Shown here: in pieces, positions 18,754-29,118 of the stretch | How the letters are laid out: every line of letters begins with the position of its first letter | How positions within the stretch are numbered: the stretch's first letter is position 1 | Source: Pseudomonas cremoris | GTDB lineage: Bacteria > Pseudomonadota > Gammaproteobacteria > Pseudomonadales > Pseudomonadaceae | Reading direction: 5' to 3' | DNA length: 64,000 nt | NCBI RefSeq assembly: GCF_014230465.1 | Contig: NZ_JAAXCY010000002.1 | Coordinates: 186,001 to 250,000, forward strand | Notes under the pieces: model-generated | Told to the model about the DNA's origin: nothing | The model's database searches: none | What the model saw: only the letters and a program-made list of their open reading frames with translations | Program-made: the position numbers and the translations under genes

Positions 18754-18798
18754 GGGGTCTCGTCGTGAGTCGTTCGATTAAAAAGTGACCTGCGATTT

Positions 18799-19407
18799 TT
18801 ACAGTGACGAAAAATCGAAGGATTGATACTGATCTGCGCCAATGCCGGCAAAGCTGAGCAGCGCCGGCAGTTGCTGGGCGAACCCTTGGTAACCATGGTC
18901 GCCACCGGCCTGGATGCGCAACGCGCAGGCCCGGTAATACTGCTGGGCGAGGCGATAGTCCAGCGTTTCATCGCCGGTCTGCAGCCACACCTGATAACGC
19001 GCCGCATCCTGGGGCGCCGCCACTTCCAGCTCGGCCAATGCCGTGACGTGGTCGTGGGTCAATTCCCAGGTTTCATCGGTGTAGAGGTTCTTCTGGGTGC
19101 CCAGGTAACCGTCGAACATCCGATGAGGGCTGACCGCCGGGTTGACCAGCAGCGCCTTGAGGCCATGGCGTTCGGCAAGATGGGTTGCATAGTAGCCGCC
19201 GAGTGAGCTGCCGACCAGCAGTGGCCGCCCCAGTTCAGCGATAGCCGCCTCCAACTGAGGAATTGCCTGACGGGGATGGTGATGCAGGGCCGGCACGCGC
19301 AGCTGGTCGGCCAGGCCGAGGGTGTCCATCACCGTGATCAACTGGCAGGCCTTGTTGGACGCAGGCGCACTGTTGAAGCCGTGGATATACAGGATCGAAG
19401 CGGACAT
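18799..19407 (-). CDS. yqiA: YqiA/YcfP-type alpha/beta-fold esterase
   Basis: A 202-residue alpha/beta hydrolase of the UPF0227/YqiA family; the E. coli member hydrolyses short acyl esters and thioesters in vitro. The nucleophile elbow GSSLGG is visible near residue 68, the oxyanion region LYIHGFNSAP at the N-terminus, and the C-terminal histidine in GGDHGYQGF. It sits directly upstream of parE as in E. coli, which suggests an ancient linkage and says little about shared function. Confidence 0.9.
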   Translation of the reverse strand: MSASILYIHGFNSAPASNKACQLITVMDTLGLADQLRVPALHHHPRQAIPQLEAAIAELGRPLLVGSSLGGYYATHLAERHGLKALLVNPAVSPHRMFDGYLGTQKNLYTDETWELTHDHVTALAELEVAAPQDAARYQVWLQTGDETLDYRLAQQYYRACALRIQAGGDHGYQGFAQQLPALLSFAGIGADQYQSFDFSSL

Positions 19408-19498
19408 GCCGGGCTCTCCGTGCTTCAGCCAAAGAGGCGCAGTTTACAGGGATCGAGGTTGAGTGTGAGCACCCTATCGTCCAGCCAAAACAGAACCC

Positions 19499-19592
19499 AT
19501 GTGGGAGCGGACTTGCTCGCGAAAGCGGTGGGTCAGCCAGCACATCTGTCAACTGTTACACCGCATTCGCGAGCAAGCCCGCTCCCACATTT
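19499..19592. repeat. REP inverted pair C
   Basis: Same family as pairs A and B. The left arm has one change (GAGCGGACTTG in place of GAGCGGGCTTG), so the stem has a G-U or mismatch position. It lies between cpdA and yqiA, both minus-strand genes. Confidence 0.9.
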
Positions 19593-19612
19593 TTGATCAG
19601 TGTTTACGCAGG

Positions 19613-20428
19613 TTAATAACCGTTGCTACCGTAATCCACGGTAAAGGCGAAGCCCTGGACCCGCTCTACCCCTGTCTCCAACCGTCCGTCGGCATGCAGG
19701 CGCAGCCAGCGATAGCCCGGCGCCTGTTCGCTGACTTTGAAGTCCTCGCTGCCCGGCGCGAACTGGATGCAGGTGGACGGCGACGCCAATAAACGCACGC
19801 CGTTACGCTCGCGGTCGATTTCCTGGTGCACGTGCCCCCAGAGTACCGCCCGCACCTGCGGAAAACGGTCGAGCACGGCAAACAGAGCCTCAGGGTTGCG
19901 CAGGCCGATGGGTTCCATCCACGCACACCCGATAGGCACCGGGTGATGGTGAAAACACACCAGATGATGACGACTTGGCGCTTCGCTGAGCGCCTGGGCG
20001 AGCAATTGCAGTTGCTGGTCTTGCAGATAACCCGGCACCGAACCCGGCACGGCGGAATCCAGCAAAGTGATGCGCCAGTTACCAATATCGACCACCGGCT
20101 CCAAAAAATCACTGTGCATAGCAGCGAGGGCCATGACCTGCGGTTCGTCGTGATTGCCAGGAATCCAGCGTGCCGGCACGCCGATTTGCTGGGTCATATC
20201 GCGAAATTGCTGATACGACTCCAGCGTACCGTCCTGGGACAGGTCCCCTGTGGCCAGCATCAAGTCGATCTGCGGCTGCTGCGCACGCACCAAGTCGATC
20301 ACCCGTTGCAGGCTTTCATGGGTGTTCATGCCCAGCAGCGTGCCGTCGGCCTCGGCAAACAGGTGGCTGTCGGACAGTTGCACCAGCAACGCCGGCGCAT
20401 CGGGGGTCACGGTGGATACGCTCGGCAA
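19613..20428 (-). CDS. cpdA: 3',5'-cyclic-AMP phosphodiesterase CpdA
   Basis: CpdA hydrolyses cAMP and so limits Crp/Vfr signalling. The 271-residue product is a class III metallophosphoesterase. Metal-ligand motifs are in order: QLSDSHLF, ATGDLSQDG, PGNHDEPQ, FHHHPVPIG and WGHVHQEID. The start is a TTG at 20428, chosen because GGGAG lies six bases upstream (20439-20435). A second in-frame TTG at 20446 has no such site. The length then matches P. aeruginosa CpdA closely. It follows the DUF1249 gene after 98 bases. Confidence 0.93.
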   Translation of the reverse strand: MPSVSTVTPDAPALLVQLSDSHLFAEADGTLLGMNTHESLQRVIDLVRAQQPQIDLMLATGDLSQDGTLESYQQFRDMTQQIGVPARWIPGNHDEPQVMALAAMHSDFLEPVVDIGNWRITLLDSAVPGSVPGYLQDQQLQLLAQALSEAPSRHHLVCFHHHPVPIGCAWMEPIGLRNPEALFAVLDRFPQVRAVLWGHVHQEIDRERNGVRLLASPSTCIQFAPGSEDFKVSEQAPGYRWLRLHADGRLETGVERVQGFAFTVDYGSNGY

Positions 20429-20526
20429 GGCGCTCTCCCAAGGCAATCACAGGAATGGACGTGTGGCGTGATTATGCTGGGCAGCACACCAAAGAGGAAA
20501 TACAAGGAATCAGATGCAGTTCACAT

Positions 20527-20976
20527 CTACCGCACGACTTCGAACTCATGGCCCAAGGCCAAGCAATGGCTCAACCATTCACCGAGGAACACATTGAGCT
20601 GTGCTTTCTCATCGGGCTGGTGCATGAACACGTTCGGGTAAGGATAGATGCTGCGAAAGCGTCGTGCATGCTCGGCGCTGATCACTTCGGCCATCCGCGC
20701 GTCGTGGTACACCTGCACTTCCAGTTGCGGCACCGGCAGCCATGGCAGGCTGTGTTCCTGGCGCACGCGCAGGGTCGTGGTGTACGGGCAGTTGACGATC
20801 ACTTCCAGGGTCAGCACGCCGAGCATCTGGTCGCCATGGGTCACGCCAATACGCCGCGCCGCAGGGGCATGGCGCATGTCCGGCAGCAGACGCATCAGCC
20901 GTGCATAGTTGGCCTCGCAGGCCGCTTGCAACCCAATGAGGTCAACTCGATAACGTTCCCGTGCCTTTACTGCCAT
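20527..20976 (-). CDS. DUF1249 family protein (YqiB type)
   Basis: A 149-residue cytoplasmic protein of the YqiB/DUF1249 family, of unknown biochemical role. It begins MAVKARERYRVDLIGLQAACEANYARLMRLLP and contains the family's YHDARMAEVI and NVFMHQPDEKAQLNVFLGEWL segments. Its first ten bases overlap the end of nudF, so the two are co-translated. The order nudF, this gene, cpdA, yqiA, parE matches E. coli. Confidence 0.88.
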   Translation of the reverse strand: MAVKARERYRVDLIGLQAACEANYARLMRLLPDMRHAPAARRIGVTHGDQMLGVLTLEVIVNCPYTTTLRVRQEHSLPWLPVPQLEVQVYHDARMAEVISAEHARRFRSIYPYPNVFMHQPDEKAQLNVFLGEWLSHCLALGHEFEVVR

Positions 20977-21584
20977 AACCCCCTCACTTCCGCGCGATTA
21001 AGCGCAAGCCATTGCAGGGCGATAATGCTGGCTGCGTTGGAAATTCTGCCGTCGCGCACCGCTTGCAGGGCATCTTCGAACGCCCAGGTGGTTACGCGGA
21101 TATCTTCTGCCTCTTCTTCCAGTCCATGGACGCCACCCACCCCTGTGCTGTCGCAACGGCCCAGGTACAAGTGCACATATTCGGTACTGCCGCCCGGCGA
21201 TGGGAAATACTTGGTGATCGGCCACAGCGCGGAGAACGTCAGCCCAGCTTCCTCCTCGGCTTCGCGGTGCGCAACCTCCTCCGGTTCTTCATCCCTGTCG
21301 ATCAGGCCGGCAACCATTTCGATCAACCAAGGGTTGTCGGTACGGCCCATGGCGCCAACGCGAAACTGCTCGTTCAACACCACTTCGTCGCGTTGCGGGT
21401 CGTAGGGCAATACGCATACGGCATCATGACGAACGAAGACTTCGCGGTTGATCACCCGACTCATGCCGCCCACGAATTTTTCGTGGCGCAGTTGCACGCG
21501 ATCAAGCTTGTAGAAGCCTGTGTAAGCATTGTCGCGCTGAACGATTTCAATCTTGCTCGGCGTCGATTTTGCGAAATCCGTCAT
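20967..21584 (-). CDS. nudF: ADP-ribose pyrophosphatase (Nudix)
   Basis: NudF splits ADP-ribose to AMP and ribose 5-phosphate. The 205-residue product has a full Nudix box, GLIDRDEEPEEVAHREAEEEAGL (from residue about 95), with the REAEEE glutamates for metal binding, and the downstream proline-containing ADP-ribose-type region SPGGSTEYVHLYLG. The ATG at 21584 (MTDFAKSTPSKIEI) was preferred; a longer open frame reaches 21620 without family support. It is first in the minus-strand cluster leading to parE and is divergent from the lipoprotein gene at 21778. Confidence 0.94.
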   Translation of the reverse strand: MTDFAKSTPSKIEIVQRDNAYTGFYKLDRVQLRHEKFVGGMSRVINREVFVRHDAVCVLPYDPQRDEVVLNEQFRVGAMGRTDNPWLIEMVAGLIDRDEEPEEVAHREAEEEAGLTFSALWPITKYFPSPGGSTEYVHLYLGRCDSTGVGGVHGLEEEAEDIRVTTWAFEDALQAVRDGRISNAASIIALQWLALNRAEVRGLWQ

Positions 21585-21777
21585 GTCCCTTCCTCGTTGT
21601 GCCTGCGCATTTGGCGCCATCCTAACGCGCTCGCACCCGTTGGTGCAGCCCCTTTCCGGTTGCCGGGATAGACGGCGGGCGTCAAACTCACTCTAATCAG
21701 CTTAGTGGCGAACTGACTGCTTTGTTGATAGTCGAAGCTCCACAAATTTCGCTCTTATCGCTAGACGAAGGACATCC

Positions 21778-22524
21778 ATGTCGCTTTTAAAAATCGCCTC
21801 CGTGGCCTGTGTTGCCTTGACCCTGGGTGCTTGCCAGAGCCTGTTCCAACCCAGCTACCTCAAGCCGCTGGACACCCAGCCGGATGCCTCGGAGCAGATC
21901 AAGCCCGGCTGCGACAGCCCTGACTGCCCGCTGGTGAACATCGACACCGTGCACTTCCCCTCCGAGCCGCAACTGGACACCCTGGTGGAGCAGCGCCTGC
22001 TGCAAATGACCCGCACCACGCCAGGCGCCAGCGTACCGGCCACCTTGAATGCCTATCGGGACAAGTTCTTGCGTGAGTCGGCCGACCGCAACAGCATGTA
22101 CTTGCAGGCCAAGGTACGTGAGCAGCATGACGGACTGGTGATCGTTGAAGTCTCCAGCTACCTGGACACCGGTGCCGCCCATGGCGAGCCTGGCCGGGGA
22201 TTCATCAATTATTCACGCATCTTGCACAAAGAGCTAAGCCTGACCGACATGTTGCTGCCGGGCCAGGAGCAAGCCTTTTGGAATACCGCCAAAGTCGCCC
22301 ACAACAGTTGGCTGATCAACTCGCAGATGGACCGCGACCCGGAGTTCGTGAAGAACTGGCCATTCCAGAAAACCCCTAACGTGGCCCTGACCAGCAACGG
22401 CGTGGTGCTCAAGTACAACGTCGCGACCATCGCACCGTATGCATTGGGGCTGATCGAGATGACCATCCCCTATGCGCGCCTCACCGGTGTGCTCAAGCCT
22501 GAGCTGGCGCCCGCGCGGCACTGA
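21778..22524 (+). CDS. Lipoprotein with RsiV/DUF3298-like domain
   Basis: A 248-residue lipoprotein: signal peptide MSLLKIASVACVALTLGAC with the lipobox LGAC (Cys19). The mature part resembles the RsiV/DUF3298 region, with the characteristic segments HGEPGRGFINYSRILHKELSLTDML, PYALGLIEMTIPYARL and the preceding EVSSYLDTGAAHG. In RsiV this domain is the extracytoplasmic sensor of an anti-sigma factor, but here there is no membrane anchor or cytoplasmic domain, only a lipid anchor. The function is unknown. Its last 32 bases overlap the end of the convergent cytX. Confidence 0.8.
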   Translation: MSLLKIASVACVALTLGACQSLFQPSYLKPLDTQPDASEQIKPGCDSPDCPLVNIDTVHFPSEPQLDTLVEQRLLQMTRTTPGASVPATLNAYRDKFLRESADRNSMYLQAKVREQHDGLVIVEVSSYLDTGAAHGEPGRGFINYSRILHKELSLTDMLLPGQEQAFWNTAKVAHNSWLINSQMDRDPEFVKNWPFQKTPNVALTSNGVVLKYNVATIAPYALGLIEMTIPYARLTGVLKPELAPARH

Positions 22525-23791
22525 AAACCCGGCCAAGGATGAACTGCAACAGCCCTGCCAGCACAAGCGCCGGCAGGGTCGCGCCAACATCCGGGTACAG
22601 GTTGGCCAGCAGGTGGTAGGTTGCGATGCCACCCAGCCAGGCCAACAGCGCCGACCAATGCAGGTTCGCGACCAAGCCCTGGCCACGGCGACGCAGGATG
22701 AAATGATCCACCAGCACCACGCCAAACAATGGCGCGAACACCGAGCCGATCAGCAGCAGGAAGTTCTGGTACTGGGCCAACGGCGCAAAGCAGGCAATCA
22801 GGGTGCAGATCACACCGATAGCCAGGGCCAGGTGCTCGACCTTCAGGCGCAACAGAATGCCGCTGGACACTGCCGCCGAGTGAATATCGGCAAAGGCATT
22901 TTCCGACTCGTCCAACAGGATCAGCAACAGCGGAATTCCCAGGCCCGCACCGGCCAACGCCAGCAACAGCGCATTCACTTCACCGCTTGGCGCAAATGCC
23001 AGGGTGTAGGCCACGCCCAGGCTCATCAGCCAGAAGTTACCGATAAAGAAGCCCAATGCGGTCCCGCCGAACACGCTTTTTGCACGTTTGCCGAAACGCG
23101 AGTAATCGGCGATCAGCGGCAGCCACGACAGCGGCATCGCGATGGCAATATCAAAACCCACTGCAAACGGCATCGAACCGTCACCGGCCTGGGCCCAGAG
23201 CGTAGCGAGGTCAGCTTTGGCAAACAGGTTCCAGGTCAGCCATAGGCAAGCGGCGAGCAGCAACCAGATACCCCATTTGCGCAGGATCTGGCGCACGAAG
23301 GTCAGCGGACCACTCACGGCCAGCAGTGTGGCCAAACCACCAAAAAACAGTGTCCACAGCAACGGGCTGGCCAGCAGGCTACCGTCGCTGAACGCGCGTG
23401 CGCCCAACAAGCTGGCGGCGTCGCGCATCACGATGATCTCGAACGAACCCCAGCCGACCAGTTGCAGCAGGTTCAACAGCGCCGGCAGGCTCGCGCCTTT
23501 GGCGCCTAGGCTGAGTTTCAGGGCAGCCATGGCAGACAGGCCGGTGTCGCTGCCGATCACACCGACGGCGGCCAACAGCAATACGCCGACCAGCGTACCG
23601 AGGAAGATGGCCAGCAACGAGCCCGACAAGCCCAGGCCCGGCGCGAGCAAGGCACCGGTTTGCAGGACCATCAGGCCGATGCCGAGGGAGAACCACAGGG
23701 AGAACAGGTCGCGGGCGCCGAAGACTCGTTTGTCACTCGGCACTGCAATGTCGGGGGAGTAGGTACTCGGTTGAATGCTCAAGGGGGTCAT
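22493..23791 (-). CDS. cytX: CytX-type hydroxymethylpyrimidine/cytosine permease
   Basis: A 432-residue NCS1-family permease with about twelve membrane segments (LFSLWFSLGIGLMVLQTGALL at the start through LPALVLAGLLQFILG at the end). Members called CytX are often controlled by TPP riboswitches and are thought to import hydroxymethylpyrimidine, the thiamine precursor that ThiC makes. Here it lies 130 bases downstream of thiC on the same strand, with a REP pair between, so it probably shares the thiC transcript and its riboswitch. The start at 23791 was set by the family; an open frame runs 82 codons further through the REP and thiC tail and is rejected. Confidence 0.88.
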   Translation of the reverse strand: MTPLSIQPSTYSPDIAVPSDKRVFGARDLFSLWFSLGIGLMVLQTGALLAPGLGLSGSLLAIFLGTLVGVLLLAAVGVIGSDTGLSAMAALKLSLGAKGASLPALLNLLQLVGWGSFEIIVMRDAASLLGARAFSDGSLLASPLLWTLFFGGLATLLAVSGPLTFVRQILRKWGIWLLLAACLWLTWNLFAKADLATLWAQAGDGSMPFAVGFDIAIAMPLSWLPLIADYSRFGKRAKSVFGGTALGFFIGNFWLMSLGVAYTLAFAPSGEVNALLLALAGAGLGIPLLLILLDESENAFADIHSAAVSSGILLRLKVEHLALAIGVICTLIACFAPLAQYQNFLLLIGSVFAPLFGVVLVDHFILRRRGQGLVANLHWSALLAWLGGIATYHLLANLYPDVGATLPALVLAGLLQFILGRVFSAARAPAQA

Positions 23792-23824
23792 CTCTGATGG
23801 GACATGTGTTGTTTGGGAGATTGC

Positions 23825-23892
23825 TTTCGCGAGCAAGCCCGCTCCCACATTTGGAATGCGTTTCAAATGTGGGAGCGGGCTTGCTCGCGAAG
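23825..23892. repeat. REP inverted pair D (tight loop)
   Basis: The closest-packed pair: about 28-base arms TTCGCGAGCAAGCCCGCTCC... and complement are separated by only about 10 bases (GAATGCGTTT). It lies inside the likely thiC-cytX transcript and would form a very stable hairpin there. Confidence 0.92.
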
Positions 23893-23921
23893 AGGCCGGT
23901 ACAGGGGCCGACAATCCCGGG

Positions 23922-25826
<1,905 letters not shown>

Positions 25827-25908
25827 TTATCCAGGCGGTGGATTTTTGTCGGAGCGAACCTGTGACGGATGGACGCACTGAAACCAGTGCTGTGCTTGGC
25901 GCACGAGG

Positions 25909-25929
25909 GCTGTTCATTTTTTGAACAGC
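25909..25929 (-). promoter_or_regulatory. Stem-loop between TPP riboswitch and thiC
   Basis: The perfect 7-bp inverted repeat GCTGTTC/GAACAGC with a T-rich 7-base loop lies 44 bases downstream of the riboswitch and 98 bases before thiC. It has no T run after it, so it is a candidate part of the expression platform and not a clear terminator. Confidence 0.4.
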
Positions 25930-25972
25930 ATCCCGGACGAAGCACAAGAGGACTCGCCGGGTGACGAGAAAT

Positions 25973-26058
25973 CTTGTTCCCTACGCAGGCGCTAACCTGA
26001 TCAGGTTCAACGGGATCCGGTATTTACCGATCTCAGCCTTCCAACAAGGCACCCCGAC
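25973..26058 (-). promoter_or_regulatory. TPP riboswitch (THI element) upstream of thiC
   Basis: Read on the minus strand the conserved THI-element blocks appear in order: CGGGGTGCC (26056-26048), GGCTGAGATCGG, a variable P3 hairpin, then GTTGAACCTGATCAGGTTAG and CGCCTGCGTAGGGAAC to 25974. The CTGAGA and ACCTGATC blocks are the pyrimidine-binding and pyrophosphate-binding strands. Thiamine pyrophosphate binding would lower thiC expression, and probably cytX expression with it. The region from 26059 to the tolC start holds only the tolC promoter space. Confidence 0.95.
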
Positions 26059-26262
26059 AAGAACGCGGCCAGTCTAGACCATGCCGTGGGCAAATTGCCA
26101 ATAGCGGTGCATTCAGCGTGATGAATGGCGTGATTGCGGGATTGTTGCGCAGGGTCAGCGCCACTACACTCGGGCACTGCCACAATGCTTGACGCCAGGA
26201 ATGGCCAGCCTTAGCCTTGGGCGCTAAATTATCGCCGTAATATTAAAACTAGGGATCGACTC

Positions 26263-27702
26263 ATGCTGCGCAAACTCTCACTGGCGCTCGCCGTGTCTTG
26301 TGCGACCAACGGAATGGTCTGGGCAGCAGAAGCGCCCTTGTCCGCCAAAACTGACCTGGTCAGCGTCTATCAGGAAGCAGTAGACAACAACGCCGACCTG
26401 GCCGCCGCCCGCGCCCAATACGGCGCGCAAAAAGAAGTGGTGCCCCAGGCCCGCGCCGGTTTGCTGCCGAATTTGTCGGCAGGCGCTGACAGCAACAACG
26501 TACGTACCCAGATCTCGCAGCCTGCGGCCACGGCCAATCGCGATGCCCACTCGTGGCGCGCAACCTTGAGCCAGCCGCTGTTTCGCGCCGACCGCTGGTT
26601 CCAATTGCAAGCAGCCGAAGCTGTCAACGAACAGGCGGCCCTGCAACTGTCGGCCACCGAGCAGAACCTGATCCTGCAGAGCGCCGAAAACTACTTCGCC
26701 GTGCTGCGTGCCCAGGACAACTTGGCGTCGACCAAGGCCGAAGAAAACGCTTTCAAGCGTCAGCTCGATCAGTCCAATGAGCGCTTTGACGTTGGCCTTT
26801 CGGACAAGACCGACGTGCTGCAATCCCAGGCCAGCTATGACACCGCCCGCGCCAACCGGATCCTGGCGCAGCGCCAGGTGGAAGACGCCTTTGAAGCGCT
26901 GATCACCCTGACCAACCGCCAGTACAACTCGATCCAGGGCATCGTCCACACCTTGCCGGTGCTACCGCCGGCGCCGAACGACGCCAAGGCGTGGGTCGAA
27001 ACTGCCGGTCGCCAGAATCTCAACCTGTTGGCCAGTAACTATGCGGTAACCGCCGCCGAAGAAACCCTGAAACAGCGCAAGGCCGGCCACGCACCGACCC
27101 TCGACGCCGTGGCGCAGTACGAAAAAGGTGACAACGACGCCCTCGGTTTCAGCAACCCGAACCAGTTGCCGGTGCCCTACGGCGGTGATGTGTCCCAACG
27201 CACCATCGGCTTGCGCCTGAGCATCCCGATCTACAGTGGCGGCCTCACCAGCTCGCAAGTGCGCGAATCCTATTCGCGCCTGGACCAGACCGAACAGCAA
27301 CGCGAAGGCCTGCGCCGCCAGGTGGTGGAAAACACCCGTAACCTGCACCGCGCGGTGAACACCGATGTGGAACAGGTACAGGCGCGCCGCCAGTCGATCA
27401 TCTCCAACCAGAGCGCGGTGGAAGCTACGGAAATCGGTTATCAGGTGGGCACGCGCAATATCGTCGATGTGCTGGATTCACAGCGCCAGCTGTACTCGTC
27501 GGTGCGCAACTACAACAACAGCCGTTATGACTACATCCTCGACAACCTGCGTTTGAAGCAGGCGGCGGGCACGTTGAACCCGGGGGATCTGCAGGATCTG
27601 GCGCGATATCTGAAGGCGGACTACAACCCGGATCGGGACTTCCTGCCGCCGGACCTGGCCAAGGCTGCGGCTGAGCAACTTAAAGCCCGCCCAAGCTATT
27701 AA
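26263..27702 (+). CDS. tolC: TolC family outer-membrane channel
   Basis: A 479-residue outer-membrane efflux protein with a signal peptide ending AWAAEA. Two repeats of the OEP domain make the trimeric barrel and alpha-helical tunnel: long amphipathic helices such as LILQSAENYFAVLRAQDNLAS and LRRQVVENTRNLHRAVNTDVEQ recur in each half. The second repeat has the signature TRNIVDVLDSQRQLYSSVRNYN. It is likely the OpmH/TolC that serves type I secretion and RND efflux in Pseudomonas. A weak promoter (TTGGGG, 16 bases, TAATAT at 26238) precedes it. In E. coli tolC also neighbours the nudF-parE group. Confidence 0.94.
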   Translation: MLRKLSLALAVSCATNGMVWAAEAPLSAKTDLVSVYQEAVDNNADLAAARAQYGAQKEVVPQARAGLLPNLSAGADSNNVRTQISQPAATANRDAHSWRATLSQPLFRADRWFQLQAAEAVNEQAALQLSATEQNLILQSAENYFAVLRAQDNLASTKAEENAFKRQLDQSNERFDVGLSDKTDVLQSQASYDTARANRILAQRQVEDAFEALITLTNRQYNSIQGIVHTLPVLPPAPNDAKAWVETAGRQNLNLLASNYAVTAAEETLKQRKAGHAPTLDAVAQYEKGDNDALGFSNPNQLPVPYGGDVSQRTIGLRLSIPIYSGGLTSSQVRESYSRLDQTEQQREGLRRQVVENTRNLHRAVNTDVEQVQARRQSIISNQSAVEATEIGYQVGTRNIVDVLDSQRQLYSSVRNYNNSRYDYILDNLRLKQAAGTLNPGDLQDLARYLKADYNPDRDFLPPDLAKAAAEQLKARPSY

Positions 27703-27718
27703 GTACAACGCATAACCC

Positions 27719-27810
27719 ATGTGGGAGCGGGCTTGCTCGCGAACGCGGTGTATCAGCACCCGATGTACTGGCTGACACACTGAATTCGCGAGCAAGCCCG
27801 CTCCCACATT
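27719..27810. repeat. REP inverted pair E
   Basis: Arms ATGTGGGAGCGGGCTTGC... from 27719 and complement to 27810 enclose about 45 bases. It lies between the convergent tolC and waaA. Confidence 0.92.
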
Positions 27811-27814
27811 TGTT

Positions 27815-29095
27815 TCAGTGTGGCTTCAGGAGTTTGCCCAAGCCATCCAGTAAACGCTTGAGCGCCCCCTGGTTGGCTTGCATCACCTTCAACCCCGCCT
27901 GCCCCATCTTGCGTGCATCCTGCGGCAGTTCGAACAATTGCCGCACCGCCTCGGCCAGCCCTTCGGCGTCATCCACGGCTCGCAATGCCCCGGCTTCGCG
28001 CATCATCGCGGTGATTTCGAGGAAGTTGAACACGTGCGGCCCCATGATCACCGGCAAGGCCAATGCCGCCGGTTCCAGCGGGTTGTGCCCTCCGGTGGGC
28101 ACCAGGCTACCGCCGACAAAAGCGCTGTCGGCCAGGGCATAGAGGAACAGCAATTCGCCCATGGTGTCGCCGAGCAACACCGAGGTAAGCGCGGTCACCG
28201 GCTCACCACTGGAGCGGCGCACAGTCGCAAAACCTTCCCGCTCGCTCAGCTCGAACATCGGACCGAATCGCTCCTGATGCCGTGGCACCAGGATCAGCAA
28301 TGCGTTGGGGTAGCTGTCGAGCAATTGGCGATGGGCCGCCAACACCACTTGATCTTCGCCTTCATGGGTACTGGCCGCGATCCACACCGGGCGCTCGCTG
28401 GCGCCCCACTGTTCGCGCAGCGCTGCGGCGCGTAAGGGCAATTGAGGGTCGATGGTCAGGTCGAACTTGATCGAACCGGTGACGTCCACGGCTTCCGGGC
28501 GGGCGCCCAGGCTGAGGAAGCGTTGGGCTTCAGTTTGCGTCTGCACGGCAAGCAGGCTCATCTCTGCCAGCATCGGCGCGGTCAGTTTGGCAAAACGCCC
28601 GTAGCCCTTGGCCGAACGTGCCGACAACCGCCCATTGGCCAGTGCCACGGGAATCCCGCGCTGAGCGCAAGCGTGGATATGGTTGGGCCACAGCTCGGTT
28701 TCCATGATCACCGCCAACTTCGGTTGCACGCGATCAAGAAAGCGCTTGGCGGCGCACGGCAAGTCATACGGCAAATAGCAGTGCTGGATGCGCGGCTCGT
28801 TGGCGAACAACGCCTGGATCCGCTCGGAACCGGTGGGTGTCATGCAAGTGACGGTGATGGGTAGGGTCGGATAACGCTCCAGCAACCCGCGCACCATCGG
28901 TGCGGCGGCGATGCTTTCGCCCACCGACACAGCGTGCACCCAGATCCCGCCCGGCTGCAGCACCGGCAAGCCATAGGAAAACCGCTCGCCGACGCGCTTG
29001 GCGTAGGCCGGCGCCTTGCGTGCGCGCAGCCAAAGACGTAAAGCCACCAACGGCAGCGCCAGGTAAAACAGACAGCTGTAGAGTGTTCTATTCAT
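27815..29095 (-). CDS. waaA: 3-deoxy-D-manno-octulosonic acid (Kdo) transferase
   Basis: WaaA transfers two Kdo residues from CMP-Kdo to lipid IVA at the inner face of the inner membrane. The 426-residue product begins with an N-terminal membrane anchor (LYSCLFYLALPLVALRLWL), then the GT30 motif GGIWVHAVSVGE with the catalytic glutamate near residue 60. The C-terminal half carries LVPRHQERF and the nucleotide-binding GGHNPLEPAALALPVIMGP. It is convergent with tolC, and a LysR gene lies upstream on the same strand. Confidence 0.95.
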   Translation of the reverse strand: MNRTLYSCLFYLALPLVALRLWLRARKAPAYAKRVGERFSYGLPVLQPGGIWVHAVSVGESIAAAPMVRGLLERYPTLPITVTCMTPTGSERIQALFANEPRIQHCYLPYDLPCAAKRFLDRVQPKLAVIMETELWPNHIHACAQRGIPVALANGRLSARSAKGYGRFAKLTAPMLAEMSLLAVQTQTEAQRFLSLGARPEAVDVTGSIKFDLTIDPQLPLRAAALREQWGASERPVWIAASTHEGEDQVVLAAHRQLLDSYPNALLILVPRHQERFGPMFELSEREGFATVRRSSGEPVTALTSVLLGDTMGELLFLYALADSAFVGGSLVPTGGHNPLEPAALALPVIMGPHVFNFLEITAMMREAGALRAVDDAEGLAEAVRQLFELPQDARKMGQAGLKVMQANQGALKRLLDGLGKLLKPH

Positions 29096-29118
29096 GGCGG
29101 CGGAGTTTATCGGCTTTT

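Noticed and set aside
17017..18768. A 583-codon plus-strand frame opposite parE
   Set aside because: Complement of parE; protein composition is abnormal and ParE motifs are intact on the minus strand.
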